From Physcomitrium patens (Eukaryota > Streptophyta > Bryopsida > Funariales > Funariaceae): a DNA stretch of 64,000 bases. The DNA is taken from assembly GCF_000002425.4 (NCBI RefSeq), contig NC_037275.1:8251777-8315776 (forward strand), given 5' to 3'. Shown piece by piece: positions 35,174 to 47,440 of the stretch; the stretch's first letter is position 1; each line of letters begins with the position of its first letter. The position numbers and the translations under genes are program-made. A model generated the notes under the pieces. That model was given only the letters and a program-made list of their open reading frames with translations, made no database searches and was not told where the DNA came from.

Positions 35174-38100
35174 TTGAATTCCTCATTAATTTGTTGTAGA
35201 TCTCGAAATAAAGAAATCAAAGAAGTAAGTTTGAATCTAGATCCAGGTGCAACAACGAATGATGTCTCAATTGATGGAGTGTTACTATCGGAAGTACAAG
35301 TAGATGGAGGATCTAGTATAAATCTTATGAATGTTGCTACAATAGAGGAGTTGGATTTCGATCATTTATTATCTACTATAGTAGTTTTGAGAATAGTTGA
35401 TTCTAGTCAACTTAAATCTATGGATATTTTATGAAGTATTGATATAGTAATTGCACAGATTACCTACAAAATTGATTATATTATTTTTTGATTGCAAAGC
35501 TCTATATTGTCATACTCAATTTTATTGAAGTGATCGTGGTTGTATCAAGCTAAAGCTTAAAATGATTGGGACCATGGTACATTAACAATTGAGAAAGGTA
35601 ATGATAAAATTAAACTTCAAAAGTATCCTATCTAATATTACGGAGAAAATCAATTGGCCAGTTCAAAAATTCACGTCGGATTGTGAAGATGAGTCTACAG
35701 AAGAAAAAATTGGTACACTTGACCTAATTTATGCTGATACAAGATAAGTTATCGAGCACACTAGAATGAACTACTAGTGTAGGGGACCGAGAGAGTACTT
35801 AGTTCCTCTAGATATTATTGACGATTTTGATCATATGATTGCATATTGAATGAATAGACAGGATATTAATCACGTAAGTACTATGGAAGTGGACTTGGAA
35901 AGTTTTCATGTATCGGATTTTATGAAAGATTCTAGAATTGAGTAGAACATCAGTCCAAGAACACCTGAAATTCCACAATGTCAACCAATTAATTTAGGTA
36001 CAGGGAAGGCTCCCTAAATCATTCAGATTTATAATAGTATAAAAGGCAAGTAGAAAGAAATTTGGATGGATTACTTTTTAATGCATAAAACTACTTTCGC
36101 ATCATCATATGCAGATTTGAAAGGAATTTTAGCTGAAGTTTGTGAGCATCAAATTATATTGGAGGAGAACGCTACACTAGTATGCAAAAGATAACATTGA
36201 CTTAATCTAAAATACTCACTTATGGTAAAAGAAGAACTAGATAAACTCTTAGAGGTTGGATTTATCTATTTAGTTCCTTTCAGTGAATGGATTTCACTAA
36301 TTGTTATGGTACCAAAAAAGAATGGAAAAATTTACACTTGTCAAGATTTCCAAAAATTAAATGCGGCTATCAAGAAGGATTATTTTCCTTTACCATTCAC
36401 GGATAGTATATTGGATGCCGTTGTTGGACATAAATGTTATTTATTTCTTGATGGATTCTTCGATTATAATCAAGTTAAGATTGCAAAAGAAGATCAATTA
36501 AAAACTACTTTTACTACAAATTGGGAGATCTTTACCTACAAGATTATGCCGTTTGGGCTTTGTAATATACTAGCTACATTTCAAAGAGTAATGATGCAAG
36601 CATTCTAGAATTATTTACAAATTTCAATAGAAATATTTCTAGATGATTTTTGTACATTTAGTACGAGAGCCAGGTATTTAGAATGTCTAGGTCAATATTT
36701 AAATCAATGTACCAAATATGGAATTTCTTTAAATTCGGAAAAATACCAATTTGGTGTACCTTCTAGTAAACTGTTGGGTCATATAATTTCAATGGAAAGT
36801 ATTGCTACAGATCCGGATAAAATAAAGATTATAATAGAATTAAAGCAACCAGACAGTATTACAAGTGTTTGAGTATTTGTTAGCCATGTCAGTTATTATT
36901 GGCAATTTATCTATCTATTCACAGTTATATGCCTTCTCTTGACAAATCTCTTAAAGAAACCACCAACCGATGGGATCAGTCCATTTTGGACAAATGAATG
37001 TACAATCGCATTCAAAACATTGAAACAAAATTTGGTTTCAGTACCAATATTGGTGGCACCTTGTTGGAAAAAACCATTCCAAGTTTATGTGGATGCATCT
37101 AATGTTGTGATTGATTCTGTGCTAAGCCAAAAAGATGACTGGAGTTTTGATCACCCTATTTATTATGTAAGTCGTCAATTAGTAGCAACTAAAAAAAATT
37201 ATACAACAACCGAAAGAGAAGCATTCGGAATGATTTATTCCGTACAAAAGTTTCGATATTATCTTCTTGGTTATAAATTTATTTTTCATGTCAACCATGA
37301 TGCTTTAAAATATATGATTAATAAGCATCAATTGAGTGGTCATATTGCACGATGAATTCTACTCTTGTAAGAATTTGACTTTACTATTCAAGTAAGACCA
37401 GAGAAATCACATTCCAATGCGGACCATTTATCTTGATTATCCAATATATTGGGTAATGAACCCATTAACGATGCACTATCCGATGCAGAACTATTTGCAA
37501 TAGATGTAATTACTTCGGAATATAGTGAAATAATTCAATACTTGACATTTCAAACCTTTCTATCCAATTTTAATGAAAAGTTTAAACGATGCTTAATATT
37601 AAAATGTGCACCTTATACGATGATTGGTAAAGCTTTATATAAATAAGACAAGGATGGAGTTTTGTGATGCTATATTTATTAGACTAAAGTGCATATTATT
37701 TTGGAAGGTTGCCACTTGGATAGTTGTGGTAGATATTCTGCAAGGAACAACACGGCTTGTAAAGCTTTACAAGCTGGTTATTGGTGGCCAACAATGTTTG
37801 CAGATGCCTACCAATTTGTCCATCATTGTGACCCATGTTAGAGAATGGGTCAACCTACTGGAACTTCAACAATGCTATTGGTACCAATTTTGGCTCAAGC
37901 ACCTTTTGAAAAATGGGGAATTGATTTTGTGAGACCAATTACACGAGCTTCGAGAAATGGATAAAAATAATATATACTGGTAGCAATGGATTACGTAATA
38001 AAATGGACTGAAGCAGTAGCTATGAAAACCGATAGTGCAAGTATAGTAGCAACTTTTTTCTATGAAAATATTATTATACGGTTCGATTGTCCACGAGAAT

Positions 38101-38768
38101 TGGTTAGTGATCGAGGAATTCATTTTATAAATAGTACAATCAAAGCACTCATGGCTAAATACAAGATAAAATATTGGAAGACTACATCATATCACCCTAG
38201 AGCCAATAGACAAACGAAAAAGACTAATAGAATTTTATGTAAAATCTTAACAAAAATAGTTTCAGGAGTGGAAATAAATTGGGATACTAAGTTGTTCGCA
38301 CCTTTATGGGCATATCGTACTGCATATAAAGTTACTACCAATGCTACCCCTTTTCAATTGATTTATGGCTCAGAAGCAATATTACTTATTGAATTAGAAG
38401 TCCAAAGTTTACAAATTACTATAGATACTAGATTGGAAGATCAGGATTCATTACGGCACCGTTTAGAAGAATTGAAAAAATTGGATGAAACTAGAGCAAA
38501 TGCATTAATGATAATAGAAATAACACAAAAACAAAGGAAGACTTATTATGATAGTAAGCTTAGACCAAAGGCTTTTATGCCAAATGATTTGGTACTTATT
38601 TATGATAGTTTATTTAAAAAATTTCTAAAAAAATTTCAAGTTCGATGGCATGGGCCATATCATGTTATTGAAGGATTTCCAAATGGTTTAGTACAATTGG
38701 AAGATTTTATGGATACTAAATTTATGATACAGATCAATGGTAATCGACTTAAACTTTACTATCCATAA
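35174..38768 (+). pseudogene. pol: Y pol: protease, RT, RNase H, integrase
   Basis: Protease at 35174-35434 with VDGGSSINLM, the usual plant gypsy active-site style. RT from 36222: VPKKNGKIYTCQDFQKLN, MPFGLCN and a catalytic FLDDF near 36640. RNase H at 36939-37355: YVDASNVVIDSVLSQ and TTTEREAFGMIYSVQKFRYY. Integrase zinc finger near 37750-37860 (YQFVHHCDPC, then a stop). Core from 37986: MDYVIKWTEA and SDRG; the third acid is lost because the block reads RQTKKTNRI where Glu-Lys is usual (GAA to AAA). The C-terminal part has WHGPYHVIEG. Separate frames are joined by stops at about 36606, 36871, 37355 and 37437. The frame 37986-38768 is fully open. Confidence 0.8.
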
Positions 38769-38859
38769 ACTCGGGACGAGTTTTTTGTTACAAAAGAGGG
38801 AGTCAATCCAATTGATTGGACCATAGTAAGAAGTAGGAGGGGGGCTCTTTACAAGCATC

Positions 38860-39294
38860 ATGTTTTCTTTTGTGGTTAAGGAGAAAATGGTGAACATGAT
38901 ATCTGAGACAATAAGGATGGAGACTGATTGGAAGGAATGGCAAGAACGACAAGAACGGCTGCACTTGGAGTTTGCAATGTTGCAGACTAAATTAGCTGTA
39001 TTAGTGAAGGAGGCCAATAATTTAGTACAGATCAATACACCAGTTTCAGCGATGACACCTTCGGAGATACCTTTGAAACCGATAGAAGAATGGTAGAAGA
39101 TATTGGAGGAGCATAACAACCAAATTGCTCCACATGAGTCTCAGGTACGGAAATTAAATTTGTTGGATGAAGATCTGATGGTGCATTTGGATGGAGAACC
39201 CTCAAACACTAAGGCATATGACAAAGATTTAAAGAGGAGAAGGTCATCAATTCAAAGGGTGGTAAGCCAATGCTGCTACGTCTTTATAAGTTGA
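38860..39294 (+). pseudogene. Extra coiled-coil ORF after pol in Y
   Basis: A frame from the ATG at 38860 runs 78 codons to a TAG (39094-39096) and continues in the same frame to 39294, about 144 codons in all. It is rich in Glu, Lys, Gln and Leu with a heptad-like run (WKEWQERQERLHLEFAMLQ) and has no hydrophobic segment, so it is not an envelope protein. It lies between pol and the 3' polypurine region, the place where some Tat elements carry a further ORF. Function unknown. The TAG may derive from TGG. Confidence 0.5.
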
Positions 39295-39341
39295 GGCTAA
39301 ATAATATTTGCGAAGACACTACACAATTAGGAGTGGAGCTA

Positions 39342-39513
39342 TGTAGAATAGGTAAATAAACTTTGTAGTAAGTTATTGGTTGGTTATTGACAACCTTGAG
39401 AATTAGACTCATGGTTAGGCAATTCATATAACCAGTCTTTTCCTGTATTCGAACCCACCTCTATTAATTCAATTACTTTGGTCTACTGAAGCTTAAATGC
39501 AACGAGAACAATA
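39342..39513 (+). repeat. 3' LTR of Y, with internal deletion
   Basis: Starts TGTAGAATAGG after the purine-rich AGGAGTGGAGC (39330-39339), the likely polypurine tract. The first about 90 bp and last about 80 bp match the 5' LTR. The middle of about 360 bp is missing between CAATT words. Confidence 0.8.
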
Positions 39514-39670
39514 CTTCCACAGCCAGATGACAGATGTGTTCTCAAACAAGATAGCACGTAATACAATATAAGTGGTGAACTCGATGTGAAAGCTTGAGGT
39601 AGAAGTTATTGGATTTTTTTTATTTTCATTTTATTTTATAGAGAACGAGAATAAAAATTTTGAAGGATCT

Positions 39671-40640
39671 TTGGGAGGAGCTTCAAGTAGAGCTTCTAAT
39701 AGAATTTCTTTGAAAGGACAAGGTATGTACATGGATCCATCCATTGCTAGTATATTTCAAGCCTTATCATTATCTATGCAGCAACAGCAAAGCAATGATC
39801 ACAAAGAAGCTTTAGCAACAAAAACTTTGCAAGCAGTGGTAAATAAAATTGATTGGTTTGATGGAAGGGATATTTCAAAATACTTAAGAGGTTATATTTG
39901 GGAAATGGAATTAAATCAAGTTTCTGAGAAGAAGATGGTTGAATTATTTGGACTAGCCATGATACTAGAGATAAGAGAGCATATTATCTCAATTATAGAG
40001 CATTATGGAAATTCATGGGAGATTTTTTCACATGTATTAAAAGACAAATATTTCTTAGAGGACACTGATCATGTTACTAAAAAACTATTTCTAGAATGGA
40101 TTGAGTGGCCTAATAAGAATTTGCAAGCAACAGAGCTACTAAGAAAATTTGAGAGGCAATATTCTCAATTATTGAAGGTAGAAAAATTGACATTAGAGCC
40201 AAACAAGGTTGAATTATTTCTTCAAGTTGCTGATGGAGAATTACAAGAGAAATTAGAGTTGCTTCGTAAAGACAAAGAAGAAGATGAAGGATTGACAACA
40301 AAGTAGAAAAATATTGAAAATGCGGTGGGTTTGCTTACAAAAAGAGAAAAGAGGAAGGATAAGAGTAATATTCTAAAAGCAATACAAGCACCTAAAATTC
40401 CAGTACATACAACATGACCAACAATGCCTATTGTTCAACCTTCAACATCTTTATCAAAAAAAAGAGAGATGGAAATTGAAGAAATTATACGTGGAATGCG
40501 AGATCTTTAAATCAAATTGGCAATATTTGAAGAAAATACTTCTACAAACAATTTGAAGAATGTTTCAAAATAAAGGTATGTACAAAGATGTATCTGGTGT
40601 AATGACGCTTCACATACTAGAAAGGATTGTAATAAATTTA
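39671..40640 (+). pseudogene. gag: X2 gag with zinc knuckle
   Basis: The 211-codon frame 39671-40306 starts near MGGASSRASNR and includes MQQQQSNDHKEA, WFDGRDISKYLRGYIWEME and an acidic end. Its fold resembles a gypsy capsid (WFDGRD, then helices). After two or three stops, a complete zinc knuckle CIWCNDASHTRKDC (C-x2-C-x4-H-x4-C) is read near 40590-40631. The true start may lie a little upstream, because the leader from about 39566 is short. Confidence 0.65.
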
Positions 40641-43600
40641 ATAATATGATACAGCAAGGAGTTATTTGCTGAAAAGATGGAAAGATTGCATTAAAGGATA
40701 CAGAGAATCTCTTTTAAACCAATTTTGGCAAAGGAGGTATGAGAGCATTGGTTCAAGATTACTTAATAGAATATGGAATAGCATCACGAGAGAGTGCAAG
40801 TTATGGTGCTAGAGTAGATGATGACTTTGGCAGAAGTATAGAAACCAGTGAATTTTGGGCTTCTGCCATTTCTACAATGTAAAAAGAAAAAATGCCTCGG
40901 AAAGCATTATTGAGGACTGCAGCTGCAATATGAGGTGGAACAAGTTGGAAAGATCCTGTTGAGTCTCTTTCAGTTCATGCATATATTGCTAAGAGTCAAC
41001 ATGAAGCCTTGATGGAAGAAAAGAAACGAGAAAATTTTGATGATACAAGAGAAGGAAATTCTTCTAAGAGATAGACTCGAGGAAACAAGGCTCGTGAGGC
41101 GGTTTCATAAGAATTGCTCATAAAGGATATTTCAGCATCATTGGAAGAAAAAACAAAGGAGACAAAAGATAAGAATAAATCAATTGCTTATAAGCTACTT
41201 TCTGATATTAAAGCAGCAACAAATTTAAAAGAAGTGTTGAAAGAACGTATATTAAATGCTAAGGTGGAATTCACATTGAAAGAGATTTTGAGAATTGCAA
41301 AGAAGGAGTTTCATGATGTCATCATTGATAGCATTAAGCGAAAGAGGCAATTAATGGGCAAAGCTGAAATGAGACATACTATTGATGCAGAATTATATAA
41401 AGATGAAGAAGAGGTTGATATTGGTTACAAGCAATCAACAAATGAAAAGAATGGATATAATCAATGAGTACATTTCAAAGATTATAGTGATAAGAAAATG
41501 AAAGCTTTAAGCCATTATACTCAAAAACATTGGACAAGGGCAACTACTAAAGTATTGGTGAAAGTAGGAGATATAGAAGAACCAATTGTTGCTTTAGTTG
41601 ACCATGGTTCTGAAATAAAACTTATGTCTAAGGATCTTTATAAGAAACAGAAATGGCCAATTGATGTAGAACATGGATAGATAATATGAGCAACTAATGA
41701 CACGTGAGGCGAATTATATGGAGCTTGTTCATATGTCAAAATTTGGATTGGAGATATTGTGACAAAATAACATTTCTTTGTTCAAGATACAACGTCTTAT
41801 CCATTGATTTTAAAACAACCTTATATTACGGCAACATGGATGGAAACAAAAGTACTAGATGATGGTTCTGCTTATGCAAGGGTACATAATGAAGATAAAA
41901 GGAAAGCTGTACAGTTTCTAACAGTACCTCCTAATCATGAACGGAATTGAGATAGGTTGAAGGAGAAACCATTGTCAAGGATTTCGAGAGGGAAGTACCA
42001 CTATAAAGTGGAATTATGGAGGTACAAAAGAGGAGGTACTCTCGCGAGATGAAGGTACCTTTGATGCAAGTTTTATTGATATTTTTTAGAATGGAAATAT
42101 TATATATAAGAAAGTTGATGATTTTAAAAGAAAAGAAAGAAAAAGATTATATATTATTGAAAGGGAATTATGCAAGTTAGAGACATTAGAAGATGATGAG
42201 AAGATTTTAGGTGTTTATGAAGAAAATAGATTGAAAGATTTTTTAGAATTAATTATATCTATTGGATTAGGAGATAATCATAAGATTGTCGAAATTCATT
42301 TGAGGGAGGTTTATTCTATACTTGAATCTTTTCAAGCACCATAAGTTATTGTAGAGACAAAATATAAAATAGTAGATAAAAAGATAAAACTTGTTGTCGG
42401 ACCTTTACTAAAAGATTCTAAGGAACAAATGGAAGAAGCATAAAAAGAAGAGAGTTTAAGAGATCCAAAGAAGATTAGACATCAATTTACAAAGGAGACT
42501 TTTGAAGAATTGAAGATTGGATGTGATGGTTCCTTATTTCCAACAAAAATTGAATATTTTAAAAAAATGCTTGCAAAATGAGGTAAATTATTTACTTTTG
42601 GGTCTCGTAAAATAGAACATATAGATCCTAATATTGTTGCTCCTATGGTTATCTTTATAGTACCTCATGTGCCTTGGAATTTAAGGCCAATTCTCGTGCC
42701 GAGGGCACATTTATCTAAATTGGTAGAATTATTAAAAGAAAGGATGCAAATGAAAGTTTTAGAGCCTTCTTTTGCTCTATATTCTAGTTGTTGATTTATG
42801 GTGCCTAAGAAAAATGGATTCTTATGTTTTATTCAAGATATGTAGTCAATAAATGCAATAACTATAAGAAATTCAGGTTTAGGACCTTTAGTAGACAAGT
42901 TTGCAGAAGCATTTGTAGGAAGGATAATTTATTCAATAGATGATTTATATTCGAGTTATGATCAATTTTAACTTGCGCATGGGAGTAGAGATCTAACAAC
43001 AATGAGAATGCCACTTGGATTACTTAAAATGTGTACTCTCCAACAGGGTGCTACTAATTCAATCGCACATATGATGAATGGGATGAATAAGGTATTAAGA
43101 GACTTCATTCCTGAAAAAAACTATGCCCTTTTTAGATGATGTTTCTATCAAAGGATGTAAAGAAGGAGAAAAAGATGAAACTTTAGATGAGAGGGGGTGT
43201 CGCAAATATGTTGTTGATCATATACAAGATTGTGAAAAGATTTTAACTTGACTTGAAGAGATTCATCTTATACTTTCAGGAGCAAAACTTATATTTGGAG
43301 TGCAGGAAGTTCTTATTATTGGATATTTGTGTGGATTTCATGGGAGAAAGCCAAATCCAAGTAAAGTTGATGCAATTGGAAGAATGAAAGATTCATGTGA
43401 CTCTTTAACGGAAGTACATAGGTTTTAGAGGCTTGTGTATTTTATCGTATATAGATTTCTCATTATGCTCATGTAGCAGATCCATTGTATGAATTATTAC
43501 GTAAGGATTATCGATTTAAATAGAAAAGAAAGCATACTGAAGTAATGCAGAAGCTAAAGGTATTATTGGTAACACCTCCAATTTTAAGAAAAATTGATTA

Positions 43601-45364
43601 TGACTGTAATAGATAAGTAATTCTTACTGTGGATACCAGTCCTATTGCTATTGGATGGGTTGTGGATTAAGATGATTCGAGTGGAAATAGATTTGTAGTT
43701 TGATTTGGAACTAAAGTTTTAAGTACTCGTCAACGTGCATATTCACAAATCAAAAGAGAACTTTGGGAAGTTGTTTCAGCTATGAAGCTGAAAAGGATTA
43801 TTTGATTGGTACAACAGTAGTAATTGAAATGAATTGCTTGCCATTACTTACAATGATTACTAATTGTTCAATGCCGCATATTACAATGTTAAGACGAATT
43901 GCTCATATTAAGTCATTAAATCTGGAATTTAAACATGTTGCTAGAAAAGACAATTTAGTAGCAGACATGCTATCTAAAGCAAGATATAAAAGAGAAGAAA
44001 AAATGGTTGAAGACATTGATGATGTTGGATCAAAATTCTATTCAGTATCAAATCTTATCAAAGAAGACAAGCTATTTCTTGAAGAATTTTATGAAAGAGA
44101 ATTATTAGATATTGATCATTACTTGAATACCTTGACTAAACAAAAAAATTGGTCTACAAAAAAATTTAAAAAAATAAAAAAAAAAACATATAGATTTTTG
44201 CTTCAAGAAAGATTCTTATGAAAGAAACCAAAAAAAGGAATTGGAATGCCACAAAGAGTGATAGGCAATAAGGAAGAGAAACAAAAATTATTAAAGGAAT
44301 TTTATGATAGTTTATGGACAGGACATAGAGGAATTTGGGCTACTTTTGCTAAACTTAAGGAACAATATTGATGGAAAAATATGTATCGAGATGTGCTCTT
44401 ATTTGTAGAATCATGTGACATTTGTCAAGCATATTCTAATATACGACATGAAGATGGTCTTCATCCTACATATCCTCTAACTATTTATTTTAAATAGATT
44501 ATTGATTTGATTATTATGCCAATCAAATTATGGCAAATGAGATATTTGGTCTTAGCTCATGAAGATTTATCAAATCAAGTAGAAGGAAGAGCATTGAGAA
44601 TAAAAACTATGGAAGAAATTTGTAGATTTTTGCTTGAAGATGTTATTTGTCGCTACAGATGTATAGGAAAAATCACTGCAAATAATGGAGAATTAAATGC
44701 ATAAGAAGCTTGTGAATTCTTTGAAAGATGTGGAATTAAACTATCACTGACTACTGCTTATAATCTTGAAGGAAATGCAAAAAATAAACGTGGTCATTCA
44801 CCAATTGTGAAAGCATTAATTAAAGCTTGTACTGGGAAGGTTAGAGAATGGCCACGACTTTTGTCATTTGCATCATGGGCTGATCAAACAATTCATAGCT
44901 CAGTAACAAGATATATGCCTATTGAGCTTATGACAAGCCAAAAACCAATTTTGCCAATTGAAGAAAAAGTACCTACTTAGAGTATGCTACCATAGGAAGA
45001 TGGATTGACAAGAGAAGAACTTCTAGCTATTAGAATTCAACAATTAGAGCAAAGATCAAAAGATGTGCAAATAACATTAGAAAGGTTAAAAAGAGCGAGG
45101 TTATAAAATAAGACACGATTTAATAAGCAACGTCAATTGAGGCCTAAAGTAATTGAAGAAGGTGATTGGATTTTGGTCTATGATAGTAGCTTGGATAATC
45201 AGCATAGTGCTTTAAGGAAGTTTTTTAAACGATGGTTTGGACCGTATGTGGTAACAACTGTTCATGATAATACAACTTATTCATTGCGGGAGTTAGATGG
45301 AAGAAGGTTAAAAATACCAATTGTAGGGAAGCGAGTAAATATATTTAAACAAAGATACACATAA
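40641..45364 (+). pseudogene. pol: X2 pol: protease, RT, RNase H, integrase
   Basis: An acidic linker with frame 41114-41467; protease at 41498-41680 (LVDHGSEIKLMS, DHG instead of D-T/S-G); RT about 42600-43150 (VPHVPWNLRPI, VPKKNG) with the catalytic box MPFLDD near 43128, displaced by a frameshift in an A-run before it. A tether follows (KPNPSKVDAI), then RNase H with VDTSPIAIGW near 43632 and the end LVADMLSKARY at about 43951-43989. The integrase zinc finger has CDICQAYSN near 44420; the core runs 44507-44950 (ANNGELN, KNKRGHSPIVKALIK); the C-terminal GPY/F domain is at 45137-45364 (RWFGPYVV). Stops interrupt it at many points, and the core lacks clear second and third acids. Confidence 0.75.
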
Positions 45365-45531
45365 ATAAATATAAAAGACCTTAGTGAAGATATAGATATT
45401 CTTCAACAAGAAGATGAATTTGACATTGATAGCAAAAATGATGAAGAGAATTTGGACAAAGACTTGAAGAATGTATTATGAATCAAACAACAACTGGGTT
45501 ATTTGGTGCATATCAGAGGATGCACAGATTC

Positions 45532-45543
45532 AAAGGAGGTGGA
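45532..45543 (+). other. Polypurine tract of X2
   Basis: AAAGGAGGTGGA lies directly before the 3' LTR start TGTCATG, as expected for plus-strand priming. X1 has a matching purine tract at 29817-29826. Confidence 0.65.
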
Positions 45544-47358
45544 TGTCATGTTGTAACACGACTATATGGTGAAAATATAAATAAAAAAGATATTATTAAT
45601 ATTTAGTCATCTTAGATGTTAGAAACAGTGGCCAAGTCTAGTGCCAATATTCAGGGTCAATTAATGTCATTCCATCGGCATTATCGAATTAAGTACCCTT
45701 TGTACCAACGAGATAATCAGGATCATTTTTCAACCCTTTATGGAACAAGCTTAGTAGATATACACTGGTGGAGACATCCAATATGCATGATGGGGATATA
45801 GGAAGACCACTTCATCATTTTTGTTGCAGACAGGTTGGTCATTATGCCAGTGAATGTTCTAATCCCAAAGCCAATGATGATTACTCGCTAGTGTGTAGGA
45901 ATTGCAAGCAATCGAGGCATACTTATCAGCAATGTAATGCTCCATTCAATTTCAATAAATAGGATCAGCAGATTCAAAGCCAAGAAAAAATTGAGGAGAT
46001 AAATCAAGGTCCTCAAGATTCTCCAATAAATTGGATGGAATGAGTTCGAGCCGTTCTCACCAAGAGTTGGCAAAAAGAGAAAGGACCAATTCAATATTCA
46101 GGTGAGTCTGATGTGAAGTGCCAATTTGACCTAATTACGGGGACATCCAATCCAAGTCCTAGTATAGGCCTCTTACACAATATGAGACCTGACTTAGTTG
46201 GGCAACTCAATGAGGTCCCGAATACGGAGGCTTCGGTTCCATTTCAAGCTGTTCCGTTCTCTATGCCATTTAAGAAGAAACGTCCTTTCCACGGAAAAGT
46301 CCTTTTAGAGACAGGAATTTTAGGGAAGCGCCATTGGCTGTTCCAATTCGGAGTCCAGGGTGGGAGAAAAAGGGACCACACAGAGTTAAAAGGGAGGAGA
46401 GGATAAAGAAAGGGACATTTGGAGATTGGGATTTTGGAGACGGAGAGCTAGCTTCAAGCTCCTCCAAAAGGTATAGAATTGGATTTTCATAGGATTTGGG
46501 AGAACTTTTGCAATCGTTGCTAAAAGTCAATGTTTCTATTGGTGATTTGGGTTTTTTTTTTTTTTTTTTTTTTTTGCAATAAAATTAAAGCTGATACTCT
46601 TGACTATTTTGTGAAATTAGAAAAACTTATGCAGTTAAAATTTAGAGGTGTCTAGAGGATTGAGTATGCCAAGTGCATGCAAAAATTTGTGTTAATCTGA
46701 CGGAACAGATAGAGGTTATTTGACCATTAGTGTAAAGAGGTATCGAAAGTTAGCAGATTGGAGTTGTTTAGGATTTCTATAATATCTAGAGATCTATCAA
46801 CTAGAATAAGGTAACTTTTGGTGTGGTAAGTCTAGGTCTTCTAGGTGGCGGTCAAGATACATTAGTGTGGGTTTACTGCATTTTCTTGCAATCTGTAAGT
46901 TAGATTGGATTGAAACTTCTTGAGCATTTAGAAGGCTTGCAAAGACACTAGTGGTAGAAGTTTACAACAATCGGACGGTCAGATTGAGAATTATAGCTTG
47001 CCGAAGCTTGTTGTCTAGGATTAGAGTTTAAAAAAAAATAATAATAATTAATTAATAAATAAATTAATAAATAAATTAATAAAAAAATAAAATAAAATAA
47101 AATAAAATAATAAAATAAAATAAAATAAAATAATAAAATTAAAAAATAAAAAAAGACTTGTATTTATAATATCTTGAAGTTATTAAAAATAGTATTTATA
47201 AGCATTTTTTTTTGGAATTAAGCTTTTACATTGAAATCTGAAATAGTTGTATTTAGATGGTTGAAACCCACTAGCCTACCTGGATACTTGCAAAACATTA
47301 TTTTATCTTCTACAACCAGATGCCCGGTGCATTCTCAAGTAAGATAGCACATAATATA
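45544..47358 (+). repeat. 3' LTR of X2
   Basis: Uninterrupted copy, about 1.8 kb, used to define the Y insertion site. It contains the gag-derived segment (about 45670-46355, with knuckles CCRQVGHYASEC and CRNCKQSRHTYQQC, both complete here), a 24-base poly-T at 46552-46575, and an expanded AAATAAA tract at 47030-47150 that is longer than in the 5' LTR. Confidence 0.8.
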
Positions 47359-47360
47359 AT

Positions 47361-47440
47361 AATGTAGCATGTGTCAATCTATTGCATAAATCAAACAAAT
47401 AGTATAAGTAGATGAAACAAATAGCTTGTAAAAAATGGCT
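47361..47440. repeat. Repeat Z, right part
   Basis: GCATGTGTCAATCTATTGCATAAAT and AATAGTATAAG match 13961-14030, the uninterrupted copy, and complete the Z sequence broken at 30406. Confidence 0.6.

Larger units (their letters stand above)
32123..39513 (+). mobile_element. Element Y: Tat/Athila-like Ty3/gypsy element
   Basis: A 7.4-kb plus-strand element inserted in the X2 5' LTR. LTRs are at 32123-32651 and 39342-39513. The target duplication is CTTCT (32118-32122) and CTTCC (39514-39518); the intact X2 3' LTR reads ATCTTCTACAACCAG at this place. The primer site matches tRNA-Asp. Gag, protease, RT, RNase H and integrase are followed by an extra coiled-coil ORF. Stops, mutated zinc knuckles and loss of the integrase Glu show it is inactive. 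The tRNA-Asp primer site, the DGGSS protease and an FLDDF-type RT box fit the non-chromovirus Tat/Athila branch. Confidence 0.85.
30407..47360 (+). mobile_element. Element X2: Ty3/gypsy element with chimeric LTRs, split by element Y
   Basis: 5' LTR 30407-32122, continued at 39514-39565 after the Y insertion; internal region about 39566-45543; 3' LTR 45544-47358. Without Y the element is about 9.6 kb. The LTRs match over their whole length, including a poly-T tract and gag-derived DNA. Flanks CACGT (30402-30406) and AATGT (47361-47365) may be a decayed target duplication. After the 5' LTR, a primer-site candidate TGGTGAACTCGATG starts at about 39573. Many stops in gag and pol make the copy inactive. 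The RT box is FLDD instead of YxDD. I recall this RT type from bryophyte and fungal elements but cannot place it firmly. Confidence 0.8.
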
